Assembly: GCF_009828095.1 (NCBI RefSeq)
Contig: NZ_WTYP01000001.1
Coordinates: 1,116,001 to 1,180,000 of the forward strand
Source of the DNA: Pontixanthobacter luteolus
GTDB taxonomy: Bacteria; Pseudomonadota; Alphaproteobacteria; Sphingomonadales; Sphingomonadaceae
DNA length: 64,000 bases
Reading direction: 5' to 3'
Positions 17,363-24,503 of the stretch are shown one piece after another. Made by a program: the position numbers and the translations under genes. The notes under the pieces were generated by a model. It saw only the letters and a program-made list of their open reading frames with translations. It did not search any database and had not been told where the DNA came from. How positions within the stretch are numbered: the stretch's first letter is position 1; the number at the start of each line of letters is the position of its first letter.

Positions 17363-17399
17363 TTGCAGTTCGTGTAGCGGTCGAGGTGCCACGATGCAA
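17363..17399 (-). promoter_or_regulatory. Stem-loop in the ahcY leader
   Basis: On the minus strand TTGCATCGTG pairs with CACGA-AC-TGCAA: ten base pairs with a two-base bulge and a 15-base loop. It directly abuts the 20-base palindrome upstream and precedes the terminator-like hairpin. I do not see the conserved core of the SAH, SAM-II or SAM-V riboswitches, so it is described only as a structured leader. Confidence 0.4.
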
Positions 17400-17419
17400 A
17401 TATAAAGATATCTTTATAT
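17400..17419. promoter_or_regulatory. Perfect 20-base palindrome, candidate SahR-type operator
   Basis: The half ATATAAAGAT is followed exactly by its own complement, giving a perfect 20-base inverted repeat. It lies between divergent ahcY and peroxiredoxin genes, 100 bases before the ahcY start and 77 before the peroxiredoxin start. ArsR-family regulators such as SahR, which control ahcY and met genes in many proteobacteria in response to S-adenosylhomocysteine, use palindromes of this general size. The assignment to SahR is inference; the regulator gene is not in this window. Confidence 0.55.
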
Positions 17420-17495
17420 CATGTTGTCATTGCCCACCGGCACCGACGCCCTATATCGAGCGCCACGGCAACTTTCTATGAAAGGAAATTACACG

Positions 17496-17975
17496 ATGAC
17501 AATTTCTGTTGGCGATAAACTGCCTGACGTAAAGCTGGTCAAGGCGACCGATGCGGGGCCCGAGGCTGTTCAGTCGAGCGACTATTTCGCTGGCAAGCGA
17601 GTTGCCCTGTTTGCAGTCCCCGGTGCCTACACCCCGACCTGTTCTGCCAAGCATCTGCCCGGTTTCGTAGAAAAGAAATCGGACCTTCAATCGAAAGGCA
17701 TTGATGAGATTGCCTGCACTTCGGTGAATGATGCATTCGTGCTGAATGCCTGGAGCAAAGACAACGACGCTAGTGACATTGCGATGCTGGCAGACGGAAA
17801 CGCCGACTTCGCCAAGGCGATTGGCCTCGACGCGGATTTCCAGGGCTTTGGAATGGGGCAGCGCAGTCAGCGTTACTCGATGATCGTCAATGACGGTGTT
17901 GTCGAGCAGCTGAATATCGAAGCGCCCGGTGATTTTTCAGTTTCGAGCGCGGAATACCTGCTCGAGCACATCTGA
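17496..17975 (+). CDS. Peroxiredoxin, Prx5/AhpE-like redoxin family
   Basis: This 159-residue thiol peroxidase has the Prx5-type signature VPGAYTPTCSAKHLPGF with peroxidatic Cys49, plus the conserved GLDADFQGFGMGQRSQRYSMIV segment. It reduces hydrogen peroxide and organic peroxides in the cytoplasm, often with glutathione and glutaredoxin as reductant. The ATG at 17496 is preceded by AAAGGAAA; an upstream open frame from 17421 has no such site. It is transcribed away from ahcY across a shared 195-base region holding the 20-base palindrome, and ends at a strong bidirectional terminator. Confidence 0.93.
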   Translation: MTISVGDKLPDVKLVKATDAGPEAVQSSDYFAGKRVALFAVPGAYTPTCSAKHLPGFVEKKSDLQSKGIDEIACTSVNDAFVLNAWSKDNDASDIAMLADGNADFAKAIGLDADFQGFGMGQRSQRYSMIVNDGVVEQLNIEAPGDFSVSSAEYLLEHI

Positions 17976-17993
17976 CCGGATATCCAATCAGCT

Positions 17994-18032
17994 AAAAAGG
18001 GGGCGAACCGCTATTTGGTCCGCCCCCTTTTT
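17994..18032. terminator. Bidirectional intrinsic terminator between peroxiredoxin and folE
   Basis: AAAAAGGGGGCG pairs with CGCCCCCTTTTT through a GGTCC/AACC-like inner region. An A-run before and a T-run after the stem make it work for both converging genes. Confidence 0.85.
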
Positions 18033-18038
18033 CATGGC

Positions 18039-18650
18039 TCAGCCATAACCCATCAGGCTCAGTACTTCCTTGCGGCTGCTCTGGTCGTTCAGGAACGTAC
18101 CCATCAGCCGGCTCGTGACCATTCCCACGCCCGGTGTCCTTACACCGCGTGCGGTCATGCAGGCATGGCTGGCCTCAATAACCACCGCGACCCCGTGGGG
18201 TTGGAGGTGGTTCCAGATACATTCCGCGACTTCGGCCGTCAGACGTTCCTGAATTTGCAGACGCCGGGCATACCCATGCAGAACGCGGGCGAGCTTCGAA
18301 ATCCCGACGACATGATCGCGCGGCAGATATGCAATCGCGGCCTTGCCGATGATCGGGGCCATGTGGTGTTCGCAATGCGACTGAAACGGAATATCTTTCA
18401 GCAGGACTATTTCGTCATAGCCGCCGACTTCCTCGAACACCCGGCTTAGATGGACCGCAGGATCCTCGCCATATCCCTGACAGTATTCTTTCCACGCGCG
18501 GGCGACGCGCTTTGGGGTATCGATCAGCCCTTCGCGGCTTGGATCGTCTCCGGCCCATTCGATCAGAGTGCGGATCGCGTCCTGGACATTTTCCGGAACG
18601 GGAGGCTTCCCGCGTCCTGTGTCTTCATCGGGCCCTACGAGGCTGCTCAT
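18039..18650 (-). CDS. folE: GTP cyclohydrolase I FolE
   Basis: FolE turns GTP into 7,8-dihydroneopterin triphosphate, the first step to folate and also a source of queuosine precursor. The 203-residue protein has the zinc ligands Cys93 and His96 in SHCEHHMAPI and Cys164 in SHACMTARG. The GISKLARVLHGYARRLQIQERLT stretch and the C-terminal SRLMGTF segment of the type IA enzyme are also visible. The length is normal. It converges on the peroxiredoxin gene and shares its terminator; it appears to be a single-gene unit. Confidence 0.97.
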   Translation of the reverse strand: MSSLVGPDEDTGRGKPPVPENVQDAIRTLIEWAGDDPSREGLIDTPKRVARAWKEYCQGYGEDPAVHLSRVFEEVGGYDEIVLLKDIPFQSHCEHHMAPIIGKAAIAYLPRDHVVGISKLARVLHGYARRLQIQERLTAEVAECIWNHLQPHGVAVVIEASHACMTARGVRTPGVGMVTSRLMGTFLNDQSSRKEVLSLMGYG

Positions 18651-18684
18651 CTATCCACCACCTTGATCATGACTTGCACGCAAA

Positions 18685-18720
18685 TGAAAACGCGCTTGGG
18701 CGTCTTTCACCCAAGCGCGC
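18685..18720 (-). terminator. Intrinsic terminator after the hemerythrin gene
   Basis: On the minus strand GCGCGCTTGGG pairs with CCCAAGCGCG around a short GTGAAAGACG loop region and is followed by TTTTCATTT. It lies 46 bases after the hemerythrin stop and before folE. Confidence 0.7.
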
Positions 18721-18765
18721 TGACATTGCAAATGGTGCAACGGCGGATTCGTTCCGCCCTGCCCC

Positions 18766-19257
18766 TTATTCCTTTGCTTCGGATTTCTTTTCCGGCGTGA
18801 CTTCGGCCTGTGCCTTCTCGGCCTTTTTGCGGCGTTCGAAAATCTTGGCCATTTCCTGCTCGTCGCTATCGCTCAGCTTTTCCGCGAAATCAGGGAAGTG
18901 GTCCTCTTCCTCTTCATCGATGTGATGCAGATAATCATGCTTCAACTGCTTGAACTTCTGCAACCAGGCCGCAGATGACATGTCGGTGGCAGCAAGATCG
19001 TTCAGCGCTTCGTTCAGCTCGTGGTGTTCAGCGACCGAGTGGCGTGTTTCATCCGTGGTTTCGGGCTTGCGCAACATGGTGGAATAGACCGCCTGCTCCT
19101 CTGCCGCCGCATGGCTTTTCACTTCCTTGGTGAATTTTTCGAACAGGTCGCGGCGCGTTTCGCTGTCACCTGACGTATCCTCGATTTTGTCGAGCAGTTT
19201 GCGGTGATCGTCATGGTCGGCTTTGAGACGTTCGAAGATGGCTTCGGCTTGGGACAT
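18766..19257 (-). CDS. Hemerythrin HHE domain protein
   Basis: This 163-residue, highly charged protein has the HHE cation-binding four-helix layout. Candidate iron ligands are HDDH (His15, His18), HAAAEEQ (His49, Glu53), EHHELNE and the YLHHIDEEEEDHF segment. Such proteins bind a di-iron centre and are linked to oxygen, nitric oxide or peroxide sensing and to stress survival, but the exact role is not known from sequence. The last 30 residues are Lys/Glu-rich and probably disordered. AAAGGAAG stands before the ATG. It is a single-gene unit with its own terminator. Confidence 0.88.
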   Translation of the reverse strand: MSQAEAIFERLKADHDDHRKLLDKIEDTSGDSETRRDLFEKFTKEVKSHAAAEEQAVYSTMLRKPETTDETRHSVAEHHELNEALNDLAATDMSSAAWLQKFKQLKHDYLHHIDEEEEDHFPDFAEKLSDSDEQEMAKIFERRKKAEKAQAEVTPEKKSEAKE

Positions 19258-19358
19258 TTTGACTTCCTTTTGAATGGGCTACGCCATCCAAACGAGCCGG
19301 AATGCACGTGGTTCCGCTCCGCCTTGGAAGCGGCACGCAAAAGCACCATATTCCTCCC

Positions 19359-19763
19359 ATGAAGTATGAAGACGCCCGCTATCCCACCGCCGAAGTTTTC
19401 GAGCTTGAGGCACGCGGGGCGCTTGCCTCCATCCCCGCACCGCTAGGGGAGCAATTGGAAGGCATTGCCTTGCGAATAGACGAATTTGCATCGGCCGATC
19501 AGCTGGCAGCAGTCGGGATAGAGTGCCGGTGGAACCTGACTGGCCTATATGAAGGCCGTCCGATCAGCGAGGTTTCAATCTGGGAAAGCGGTACGCTTCC
19601 TGCGGTCATATCGCTGTTTCGCCAGCCACTCCTGCGTGAATGGGAAGAAACCCGTGTCGGTCTGCGTGATCTGATTCGGCACGTGGTGATCCACGAGGCC
19701 GGACATCATTTCGGGTTTTCGGATGACGATATGCACGCCTTGGAGGATTCGGTCAGCGACTGA
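19359..19763 (+). CDS. Zincin-like metallopeptidase family protein (MPN/DUF1025 type)
   Basis: This 134-residue protein carries HEAGHHFGFSDDD near its C-terminus (His112, Glu113, His116), the zinc-binding HExxH motif with a following Asp-rich segment. This matches the short 'metallopeptidase family' (zincin-like type 1) common in alphaproteobacteria and actinobacteria, whose substrate is not known. There is no signal peptide, so it is cytoplasmic. The ATG at 19359 (MKYEDARYPT) has CTCC rather than a clear Shine-Dalgarno before it. An in-frame GTG-type start at 19302 would overlap the hemerythrin promoter region and adds a low-quality extension. Confidence 0.85.
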   Translation: MKYEDARYPTAEVFELEARGALASIPAPLGEQLEGIALRIDEFASADQLAAVGIECRWNLTGLYEGRPISEVSIWESGTLPAVISLFRQPLLREWEETRVGLRDLIRHVVIHEAGHHFGFSDDDMHALEDSVSD

Positions 19764-19819
19764 TCCGCGCCATGGGCGGGAGGCGGAATCGCCATCATCC
19801 ACCGCCATCTGGCTCAAAC

Positions 19820-19850
19820 AAAAAAGCCATCCCGTGAAGGATGGCTTTTT
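19820..19850. terminator. Bidirectional terminator between metallopeptidase gene and tRNA-Arg
   Basis: AAAAAAGCCATCC pairs with GGATGGCTTTTT around a CGTGAA loop. It ends two bases before the tRNA 3' end, so it can stop the tRNA transcript and the converging metallopeptidase gene. Confidence 0.85.
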
Positions 19851-19852
19851 AT

Positions 19853-19929
19853 TGGCGCGCCCGGAAGGATTCGAACCTCCGACCCCCTGATTCGTAGTCA
19901 GGTACTCTATCCAGCTGAGCTACGGGCGC
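19853..19929 (-). tRNA. tRNA-Arg (anticodon ACG)
   Basis: The 77-base gene folds into a full cloverleaf: acceptor GCGCCCG/CGGGCGC, anticodon stem CCTGA/TCAGG around CTACGAA, and T arm GGAGG-TTCGAAT-CCTTC. The anticodon is ACG, read as ICG after A34 deamination, for the CGU/CGC/CGA codons. The 3' CCA is encoded. No integrase or duplicated att-like end is seen beside it. Confidence 0.96.
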
Positions 19930-19990
19930 GCTTGGAGGGCGGCACATAAGGGGGCCTGTGCAGCTTGGCAATCCCTTATCACACGCTTTT

Positions 19991-20398
19991 TCAAAAGAGT
20001 TGGCCAGCAAGCTCGATATCGAGCGGTGGTTTCTGCAATTTCGCGATCTCGTCTGGCATGAACCAGTCGATCGCGCCGCCTTCCAGCGCGGCGGGCACCC
20101 CGCCCCATTCGGCGATAGTGTAAAGAAGGATTACAATCGGAAAATCGGCGTCTGTCTGCGTAGAATCCGCGAAACAGTTCGCAACACAGTCTTCAGGCTT
20201 GATCGTCACTCCCAGTTCCTCAGCCAGCTCTCTTACCAGCGCATCCGCAGGGCATTCGCCTGTTTCGACCTTTCCGCCAGGGAATTCCCACAACCCGCCG
20301 TGGTGCTTCTTCTCGGGCCTTTTATGCATGAGGAAGCGGCCTTCCCTGTCATGCAGCGCACCGGCGACCACGAGAGTCCATGTCGGGATATTTTCCAC
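19991..20398 (-). CDS. mutT: 8-oxo-dGTP diphosphatase MutT (Nudix hydrolase)
   Basis: This 135-residue Nudix hydrolase has a complete Nudix box, G42-x5-E48-x7-R56-E57-x-x-E60-E61-x-G63, and the MutT-type context HKRPEKKHHGGLWEFPGGKVE. It removes 8-oxo-dGTP from the nucleotide pool and so limits A:T to C:G transversions; some family members act on other dNTPs. It is transcribed toward tRNA-Arg and away from the first Flp pilin gene. Confidence 0.92.
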   Translation of the reverse strand: MENIPTWTLVVAGALHDREGRFLMHKRPEKKHHGGLWEFPGGKVETGECPADALVRELAEELGVTIKPEDCVANCFADSTQTDADFPIVILLYTIAEWGGVPAALEGGAIDWFMPDEIAKLQKPPLDIELAGQLF

Positions 20399-20480
20399 TC
20401 AGAAGCCCCTCTTCAACCTTTTCTTAAGAACTTTGAACCAGAAAGCACTCATCAACTTCGCGACGAGAACAGGTGTGACA

Positions 20481-20666
20481 ATGGGACTGATGCAACTCCT
20501 AGACAGGGTAGCAAAAGACAAAACCGGTGGCACCGCGATCGAATACGGGTTGATCGCTTCCTTGGTTGTCATCGCCTCTATCGGTGCTTTCGATGCTGTT
20601 GCAAACGAAAACACCGGATTGTGGGCGACGATCTCAAGCAAGGTGGGCGACAATATGGGCAACTGA
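20481..20666 (+). CDS. Flp/Fap-type pilin (61 aa)
   Basis: This is a small type IVb pilin. The sequence MGLMQLLDRVAKDKTGGTAIEYGLIASLVV has the Flp processing site: cleavage after G, with Glu at +5 and Tyr at +6 (G-GTAIEYGLI), followed by one hydrophobic span. Mature Flp subunits form bundled adhesive pili through the Tad/Cpa secretion machine. A longer frame upstream of 20481 overlaps mutT and is not credible; AGGTG precedes this ATG. A second Flp gene follows 117 bases downstream. None of the export genes (cpaA-F, tadA-C) is in this window, so the machinery must be elsewhere. Confidence 0.9.
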   Translation: MGLMQLLDRVAKDKTGGTAIEYGLIASLVVIASIGAFDAVANENTGLWATISSKVGDNMGN

Positions 20667-20717
20667 GGCAACTAAGCTTGGGCGCTTAGGAATTTGTCAA
20701 TCAGTTGCTCCTAACAC

Positions 20718-20751
20718 ACCCATTACTCGATCTGGGTCAACCAGAATGGGT
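20718..20751 (+). other. Hairpin in the leader of the second Flp pilin gene
   Basis: ACCCATT pairs with AATGGGT, with an inner CTGG/CCAG stem, 32 bases before the pilin start. It may protect the mRNA 5' end of a highly expressed pilin gene, but this is only inference. Confidence 0.4.
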
Positions 20752-20783
20752 CGGGTACCGAAGACTGAACCAGGAGACTACAC

Positions 20784-20960
20784 ATGAAGTTCATCAACAA
20801 GCTTCTTCGCAACGAAGAAGGCGCCACCGCCATCGAATACGGCCTGATCGCTGCTCTGATCGCAGTTGCTGCTATCACTGCAATGCAGGGTCTGGGTAAC
20901 GAGCTGAACACCACGTTCACGACCGTTTCGGACAAGATGGGTGAAGGCAACACTGTCTAA
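20784..20960 (+). CDS. Flp/Fap-type pilin (58 aa)
   Basis: This is a second type IVb pilin, 58 residues: MKFINKLLRNEEGATAIEYGLIAAL shows the prepilin site G-ATAIEYGLI with Glu+5 and Tyr+6, then the single hydrophobic helix. The ATG has a strong Shine-Dalgarno (CCAGGAGA, six to nine bases before). It differs from the first pilin mainly in the C-terminal half (LGNELNTTFTTVSDKMG against VANENTGLWATISSKVG), so the two are diverged tandem paralogues. A strong terminator follows 24 bases later. Confidence 0.92.
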   Translation: MKFINKLLRNEEGATAIEYGLIAALIAVAAITAMQGLGNELNTTFTTVSDKMGEGNTV

Positions 20961-20984
20961 TAGACGGTTTGCATAACCAAAAAG

Positions 20985-21019
20985 AAAGGCGGCGGGTTGA
21001 ACCCGCCGCCTTTTCTTTT
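20985..21019 (+). terminator. Intrinsic terminator after the Flp pilin pair
   Basis: AAAGGCGGCGGGTT pairs with ACCCGCCGCCTTTT, closing with a two-base loop and followed by CTTTTG. It lies between the pilin gene and the converging M48 protease gene; the A-run on the other side could make it bidirectional. Confidence 0.88.
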
Positions 21020-21044
21020 GCCTGCAATAATCAGGCGCTAGTGA

Positions 21045-22514
21045 TCAGCGCCCTCTTACTACCAGCTTCACCTTCTGGCCGGCCTGCAAAGTGTCGCCGC
21101 TGCCCAGACCGTTGAGAACGCGGAAACGTTCTACCTTGCCGCTATCGTATGCCATCCGGTTTGCCAGTGACTGGATTGTATCGCCGCGACCCACCGTAAC
21201 AACGTCAAGCTTGCGCGGAACAACCGCGTTCGCTTCGCTCTGGCTGATACGCCGCATCGAATTGAACATCGGCGTAAAGGTGCTGGCGCGGCCCGCTGGG
21301 CTGATCGCGGCGAAGTGAAACGCCTGATCATTCGAAAATTCATAAGCGAACACTACCACGTCAACCTGGCCGCTACTGCCATTTACCCGTGCTGTGCCAA
21401 AAGAAGCCGGCAGGCCGTTTACAGTCGTACGCTCCACGCTTGCAGGAACCAGCTGTTGTTGCTCGCCGCCAATCGCCGTGAATACGCTGCGGACATAACG
21501 CTCCAGATTGCCGTCATATGCAGCCGTGCTCATCTGAGCCTGACCGCTCTGGCCGTTAATTGAAACCGCGCGGGTGCCGTTGACCATGTAGAAACCCTGG
21601 GGCGCAGTGAAAGACAGACGCAGTTCCGGGTGGAGAAACTGGCGTCCTTCAATCACACCCTGCTTGGGATCATCACCGTACAACAAGCCGTCGATCCGCG
21701 TCAGGAAGGTATCGCGGTTGACCGTGCCGGTCATTCCGCCAGCCTTTGTCAAAGCGGTCTGTACCCGGCTGGCCGGGTCCGGGTGGGTCGATGCCCATTC
21801 GGGAACCGAGGCATTATTACGGCCCTGCAACTGCGCGTCGAGCGCGTTTTGAGCGGCCAGGCTCTGCAGAACCGTACCCATCGCTTTCGGATCATATCCG
21901 GCCTTGTTCAGGTATTCGATGCCCAGTTCGTCAGCCTGCAATTCCTGGCTGCGCGAGAATTTCAGAGTCAGCAATTGCGAACCCTGCAGGAATCCCTTGG
22001 AAAGTGTGTTGCCGATCTGGCTGTCACCGAGCAAAATTCCCGAAAGGATCGCGCCTGCTGCACCGAGCAGGGTGTTCTGCTGCGCCTTGGCCTGGCGGCG
22101 CTGCGAGTGCCGCGCGGCGACGTGACCAACTTCATGCCCGAGAACGCCGGCCAGTTCAGCCTCGTTATTCATCAGGGCAACCAGCTGGCGCGTGGTATAG
22201 ATATAGCCGCCCGGCACCGCGAAAGCGTTGTTCACCGGGCTGTTAAGGGTCGACACAGTGAACGAGCTGCGTGCATCGCCTAGGCCCGACTGGACGGCAA
22301 TATTTTTGCCAACAGATTCGATGTAAGCGGCCTGAGGGCCGTTATATGTACCGCCAAATTCGGCGAGCAATTGCGGATGAAATTCAGCGCCCTGTGAGGC
22401 TTCCTGTTGCGTGATCGGTGCAGAGGCATCGGGAATCTCGCCCCCCATACAGCCGCCAAGCGCCAGGCTGGCCGATGCAACCGAGGTCATGGCAAGTGTT
22501 TTCAAACGGGTCAT
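21045..22514 (-). CDS. M48-family zinc metalloprotease lipoprotein with C-terminal LysM-like region
   Basis: This 489-residue protein starts with a lipoprotein signal ending LALGGC (Cys22). Next comes an M48 peptidase domain with HEVGH (His127, Glu128, His131) and the AFAVPGGYIYTTRQL substrate-side segment seen in BepA/YfgC- and LoiP-type proteases. The last 55 residues (VVTVGRGDTIQSLANRM to VKLVVRGR) look like a LysM peptidoglycan-binding module. BepA-type enzymes tidy outer-membrane assembly, but this protein lacks visible TPR repeats, so a role in envelope quality control is inference. The ATG at 22514 has GGAGGAG before it and is preferred to one five codons upstream. Confidence 0.87.
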   Translation of the reverse strand: MTRLKTLAMTSVASASLALGGCMGGEIPDASAPITQQEASQGAEFHPQLLAEFGGTYNGPQAAYIESVGKNIAVQSGLGDARSSFTVSTLNSPVNNAFAVPGGYIYTTRQLVALMNNEAELAGVLGHEVGHVAARHSQRRQAKAQQNTLLGAAGAILSGILLGDSQIGNTLSKGFLQGSQLLTLKFSRSQELQADELGIEYLNKAGYDPKAMGTVLQSLAAQNALDAQLQGRNNASVPEWASTHPDPASRVQTALTKAGGMTGTVNRDTFLTRIDGLLYGDDPKQGVIEGRQFLHPELRLSFTAPQGFYMVNGTRAVSINGQSGQAQMSTAAYDGNLERYVRSVFTAIGGEQQQLVPASVERTTVNGLPASFGTARVNGSSGQVDVVVFAYEFSNDQAFHFAAISPAGRASTFTPMFNSMRRISQSEANAVVPRKLDVVTVGRGDTIQSLANRMAYDSGKVERFRVLNGLGSGDTLQAGQKVKLVVRGR

Positions 22515-22601
22515 AGGGGGCTCCTCCAAAATTCAACGCGCTCTTCGGCGTTCTAAATCGATTATAGGAAACAACCGATTGGAGGCGAGCTGGTTCCCTT
22601 T

Positions 22602-23549
22602 TTAAAGTGATCCAATCTGCAAATACCGCTCTTCACGCTGGCGGATGATTTCCTCCGGCGAGAGCTTGTCCAGCGCGTCCAGTTCTTCCCCGATGGCAAC
22701 TGCGAGGTTGGCAGCAACAGCCTGCGGATCGCGGTGAGCACCGCCAACCGGTTCAGCCACGATCCGGTCAATGACACCAAGCTTTTTGAGTTGCTGGGCA
22801 GTAATTCGCATCGCTTCTGCAGCGTCGGGCGCTTTCTCAGCCGTGCGCCACAGGATCGACGCGCAACCTTCAGGCGAAATCACCGAATAAACCGCATGCT
22901 CCAGCATTAGTACACGCTCCGCACTCGCCAGCGCGACTGCACCGCCTGAACCGCCTTCGCCAACGATCGTCGCGACCATTGGGACCGGCAATGAAAGGCA
23001 TGCCTCTGTCGAACGGGCAATCGCCTCGGCCTGGCCGCGCTCTTCAGCTTCGACACCGGGGAATGCCCCGGACGTGTCAACCAGCGTCACCACCGGCAGG
23101 CCGAACCGGCCGGCGAGTTCCATCAGGCGGATCGCCTTGCGGTAACCCTCTGGCTTACCCATGCCGAAATTGTGGCGTAGGCGGCTTTCGGTATCGTTGC
23201 CTTTTTCATGGCCGATCAGAACGATGCGGCGTCCGTCCAGCTTGGCAAAGCCGCCCATTATGGCCTCATCATCGCCATAATTACGATCACCGCCGAGCGG
23301 GATAAATTCATCGAACGCGAGCTCCACGAAATCCCGGAAATGAGGCCGCGAAGGATGCCGCGCCACTTGCGTTTTCTGCCACGGCGTCAGCGAGCCATAG
23401 GTGCTTGCCAGCAAGTCGGCGCTCTTGAGTTCCAGACGCTGCAATTCGTTCGAGATATCGACGTCGTCGCCCTCGGCTGCAGAGCGAAGCTCCGAAATGC
23501 GAGCTTCCAGCTGTGCGACCGGCTTTTCAAATTCGAGGTAAGAAATCAT
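22602..23549 (-). CDS. accA: Acetyl-CoA carboxylase carboxyltransferase subunit alpha
   Basis: AccA is the alpha half of the carboxyltransferase that moves CO2 from biotin-BCCP to acetyl-CoA, the first committed step of fatty acid synthesis. The 315-residue protein shows the family start YLEFEKPVAQLEARI, TPWQKTQVARHPSRPHFRDFVE, GGFAKLDGRRIVLIGHEKG and the acyl-CoA binding GEGGSGGAVALASAERVLMLEHAVYSVISPEG region. The length is normal. It follows xerD by 51 bases in the same direction; accD is elsewhere. Confidence 0.97.
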   Translation of the reverse strand: MISYLEFEKPVAQLEARISELRSAAEGDDVDISNELQRLELKSADLLASTYGSLTPWQKTQVARHPSRPHFRDFVELAFDEFIPLGGDRNYGDDEAIMGGFAKLDGRRIVLIGHEKGNDTESRLRHNFGMGKPEGYRKAIRLMELAGRFGLPVVTLVDTSGAFPGVEAEERGQAEAIARSTEACLSLPVPMVATIVGEGGSGGAVALASAERVLMLEHAVYSVISPEGCASILWRTAEKAPDAAEAMRITAQQLKKLGVIDRIVAEPVGGAHRDPQAVAANLAVAIGEELDALDKLSPEEIIRQREERYLQIGSL

Positions 23550-23600
23550 TGCGCTGCGCTAGTCCCAACTGTCTCAATCGGCAAGAGCAGAGCGATCACC

Positions 23601-24473
23601 TCAGCCACGGTTTTGCGCAAGGGGATGGCGTTCATTCACAAGTGCGACGAGCCGCGCGCTGTCGACATGCGTGTATATCTGCGTCGTGGCGATATCGGCA
23701 TGGCCCAGCAAGGTTTGCAGCACACGGAGATCGGCACCGCCTTCAAGCAAGTGGGTGGCGAAGGCATGCCGCAACACGTGCGGGCTAATCTTTTCTGGCG
23801 CGAGCCCAGCCCTAACCGCCAGCTCCTTTAGCATTTGATACAGCCGGATTCGGGTAATGTGCTTGCCCCGTGATGGGAACAGGAATGCAGGCGCATCGGG
23901 CCGCACATCGAGCCAGCGCGACAAAGCCTCTTTTGCGCGCCTGCTAACCGGGACCATGCGGCTGGCCCCGCCCTTACCCGTGACCGTCAGAAAGGGCGCA
24001 TCGCGCGGAACCGCGGAAAGAGGCAGCGAAACAAGCTCGGTTGCTCTCAGCCCGGAGCCGTACAGCAGTTCAAGCAATGCGAGGAGGCGCACGCAGGCTG
24101 GCTTTCCCGTCCCAGCCTCCATCTCGGCGCGGCCGAACAGCTCTGCAACCTGGCCGTGCGAAAGTATCTTGGGCAACGGCCTGCGTGCGGCCGGACGCGG
24201 CAGCGCCGATGACGGGTCATCGCTGCGCAGCCCTTCATCCACCAGAAAGCCGAAAAACTGCCGCAGCGCCGATGATTTGCGCGCAATCGTCGATGGGGAA
24301 AATTCAGCCCACGCATTTGCCAGAGACGCGAGTTTCCGCTTGTCCGCCGCGGCGAGCGAACCGGCGACCTCCTCTGCGCCTTCCAGATCACGCCGGTAGG
24401 CGGCAATTGTATTTGCGGCCGCGCCGCGTTCTGCTGCGAGCATTGCGAGAAAGCTTTCTATGTCAGCCGACAC
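23601..24473 (-). CDS. xerD: Site-specific tyrosine recombinase XerD
   Basis: This 290-residue recombinase has the N-terminal SAM-like DNA-binding domain and the catalytic residues Arg143 (SGLRATELV), Lys167 (GKGGASRMVP), His232-x-x-Arg235 (HVLRHAFATHL), His258 (GHADIATTQ) and Tyr267 (IYTHV). With XerC it resolves chromosome dimers at dif near the terminus. The length, the lack of an integrase-type arm-binding domain, and the housekeeping neighbours (accA, aroKB) mark it as chromosomal XerD, not a mobile-element integrase. It ends 51 bases before accA and starts 30 bases after the 611-residue hypothetical gene. Confidence 0.94.
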   Translation of the reverse strand: MSADIESFLAMLAAERGAAANTIAAYRRDLEGAEEVAGSLAAADKRKLASLANAWAEFSPSTIARKSSALRQFFGFLVDEGLRSDDPSSALPRPAARRPLPKILSHGQVAELFGRAEMEAGTGKPACVRLLALLELLYGSGLRATELVSLPLSAVPRDAPFLTVTGKGGASRMVPVSRRAKEALSRWLDVRPDAPAFLFPSRGKHITRIRLYQMLKELAVRAGLAPEKISPHVLRHAFATHLLEGGADLRVLQTLLGHADIATTQIYTHVDSARLVALVNERHPLAQNRG

Positions 24474-24503
24474 AAGAACTCTCGCCCCGCTGCGACGTAA
24501 CCA

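Noticed and set aside
17301-17399. N-terminal extension of ahcY to 17399
   Set aside because: The added 33 residues are low quality, overlap the leader hairpins, and lack a Shine-Dalgarno; AGGAG supports GTG 17300.
19853-19929. tRNA-Arg considered as an island attachment site
   Set aside because: No integrase and no duplicated 3' tRNA end within the window.
20425-20445. CtrA-like half-site before the first Flp pilin
   Set aside because: Only one TTAA with a wrong partner spacing; not a full TTAA-N7-TTAA site.
23601-24473. Tyrosine recombinase considered as a phage or island integrase
   Set aside because: Length, residues and housekeeping neighbours fit chromosomal XerD; no att repeats or other mobile genes nearby.
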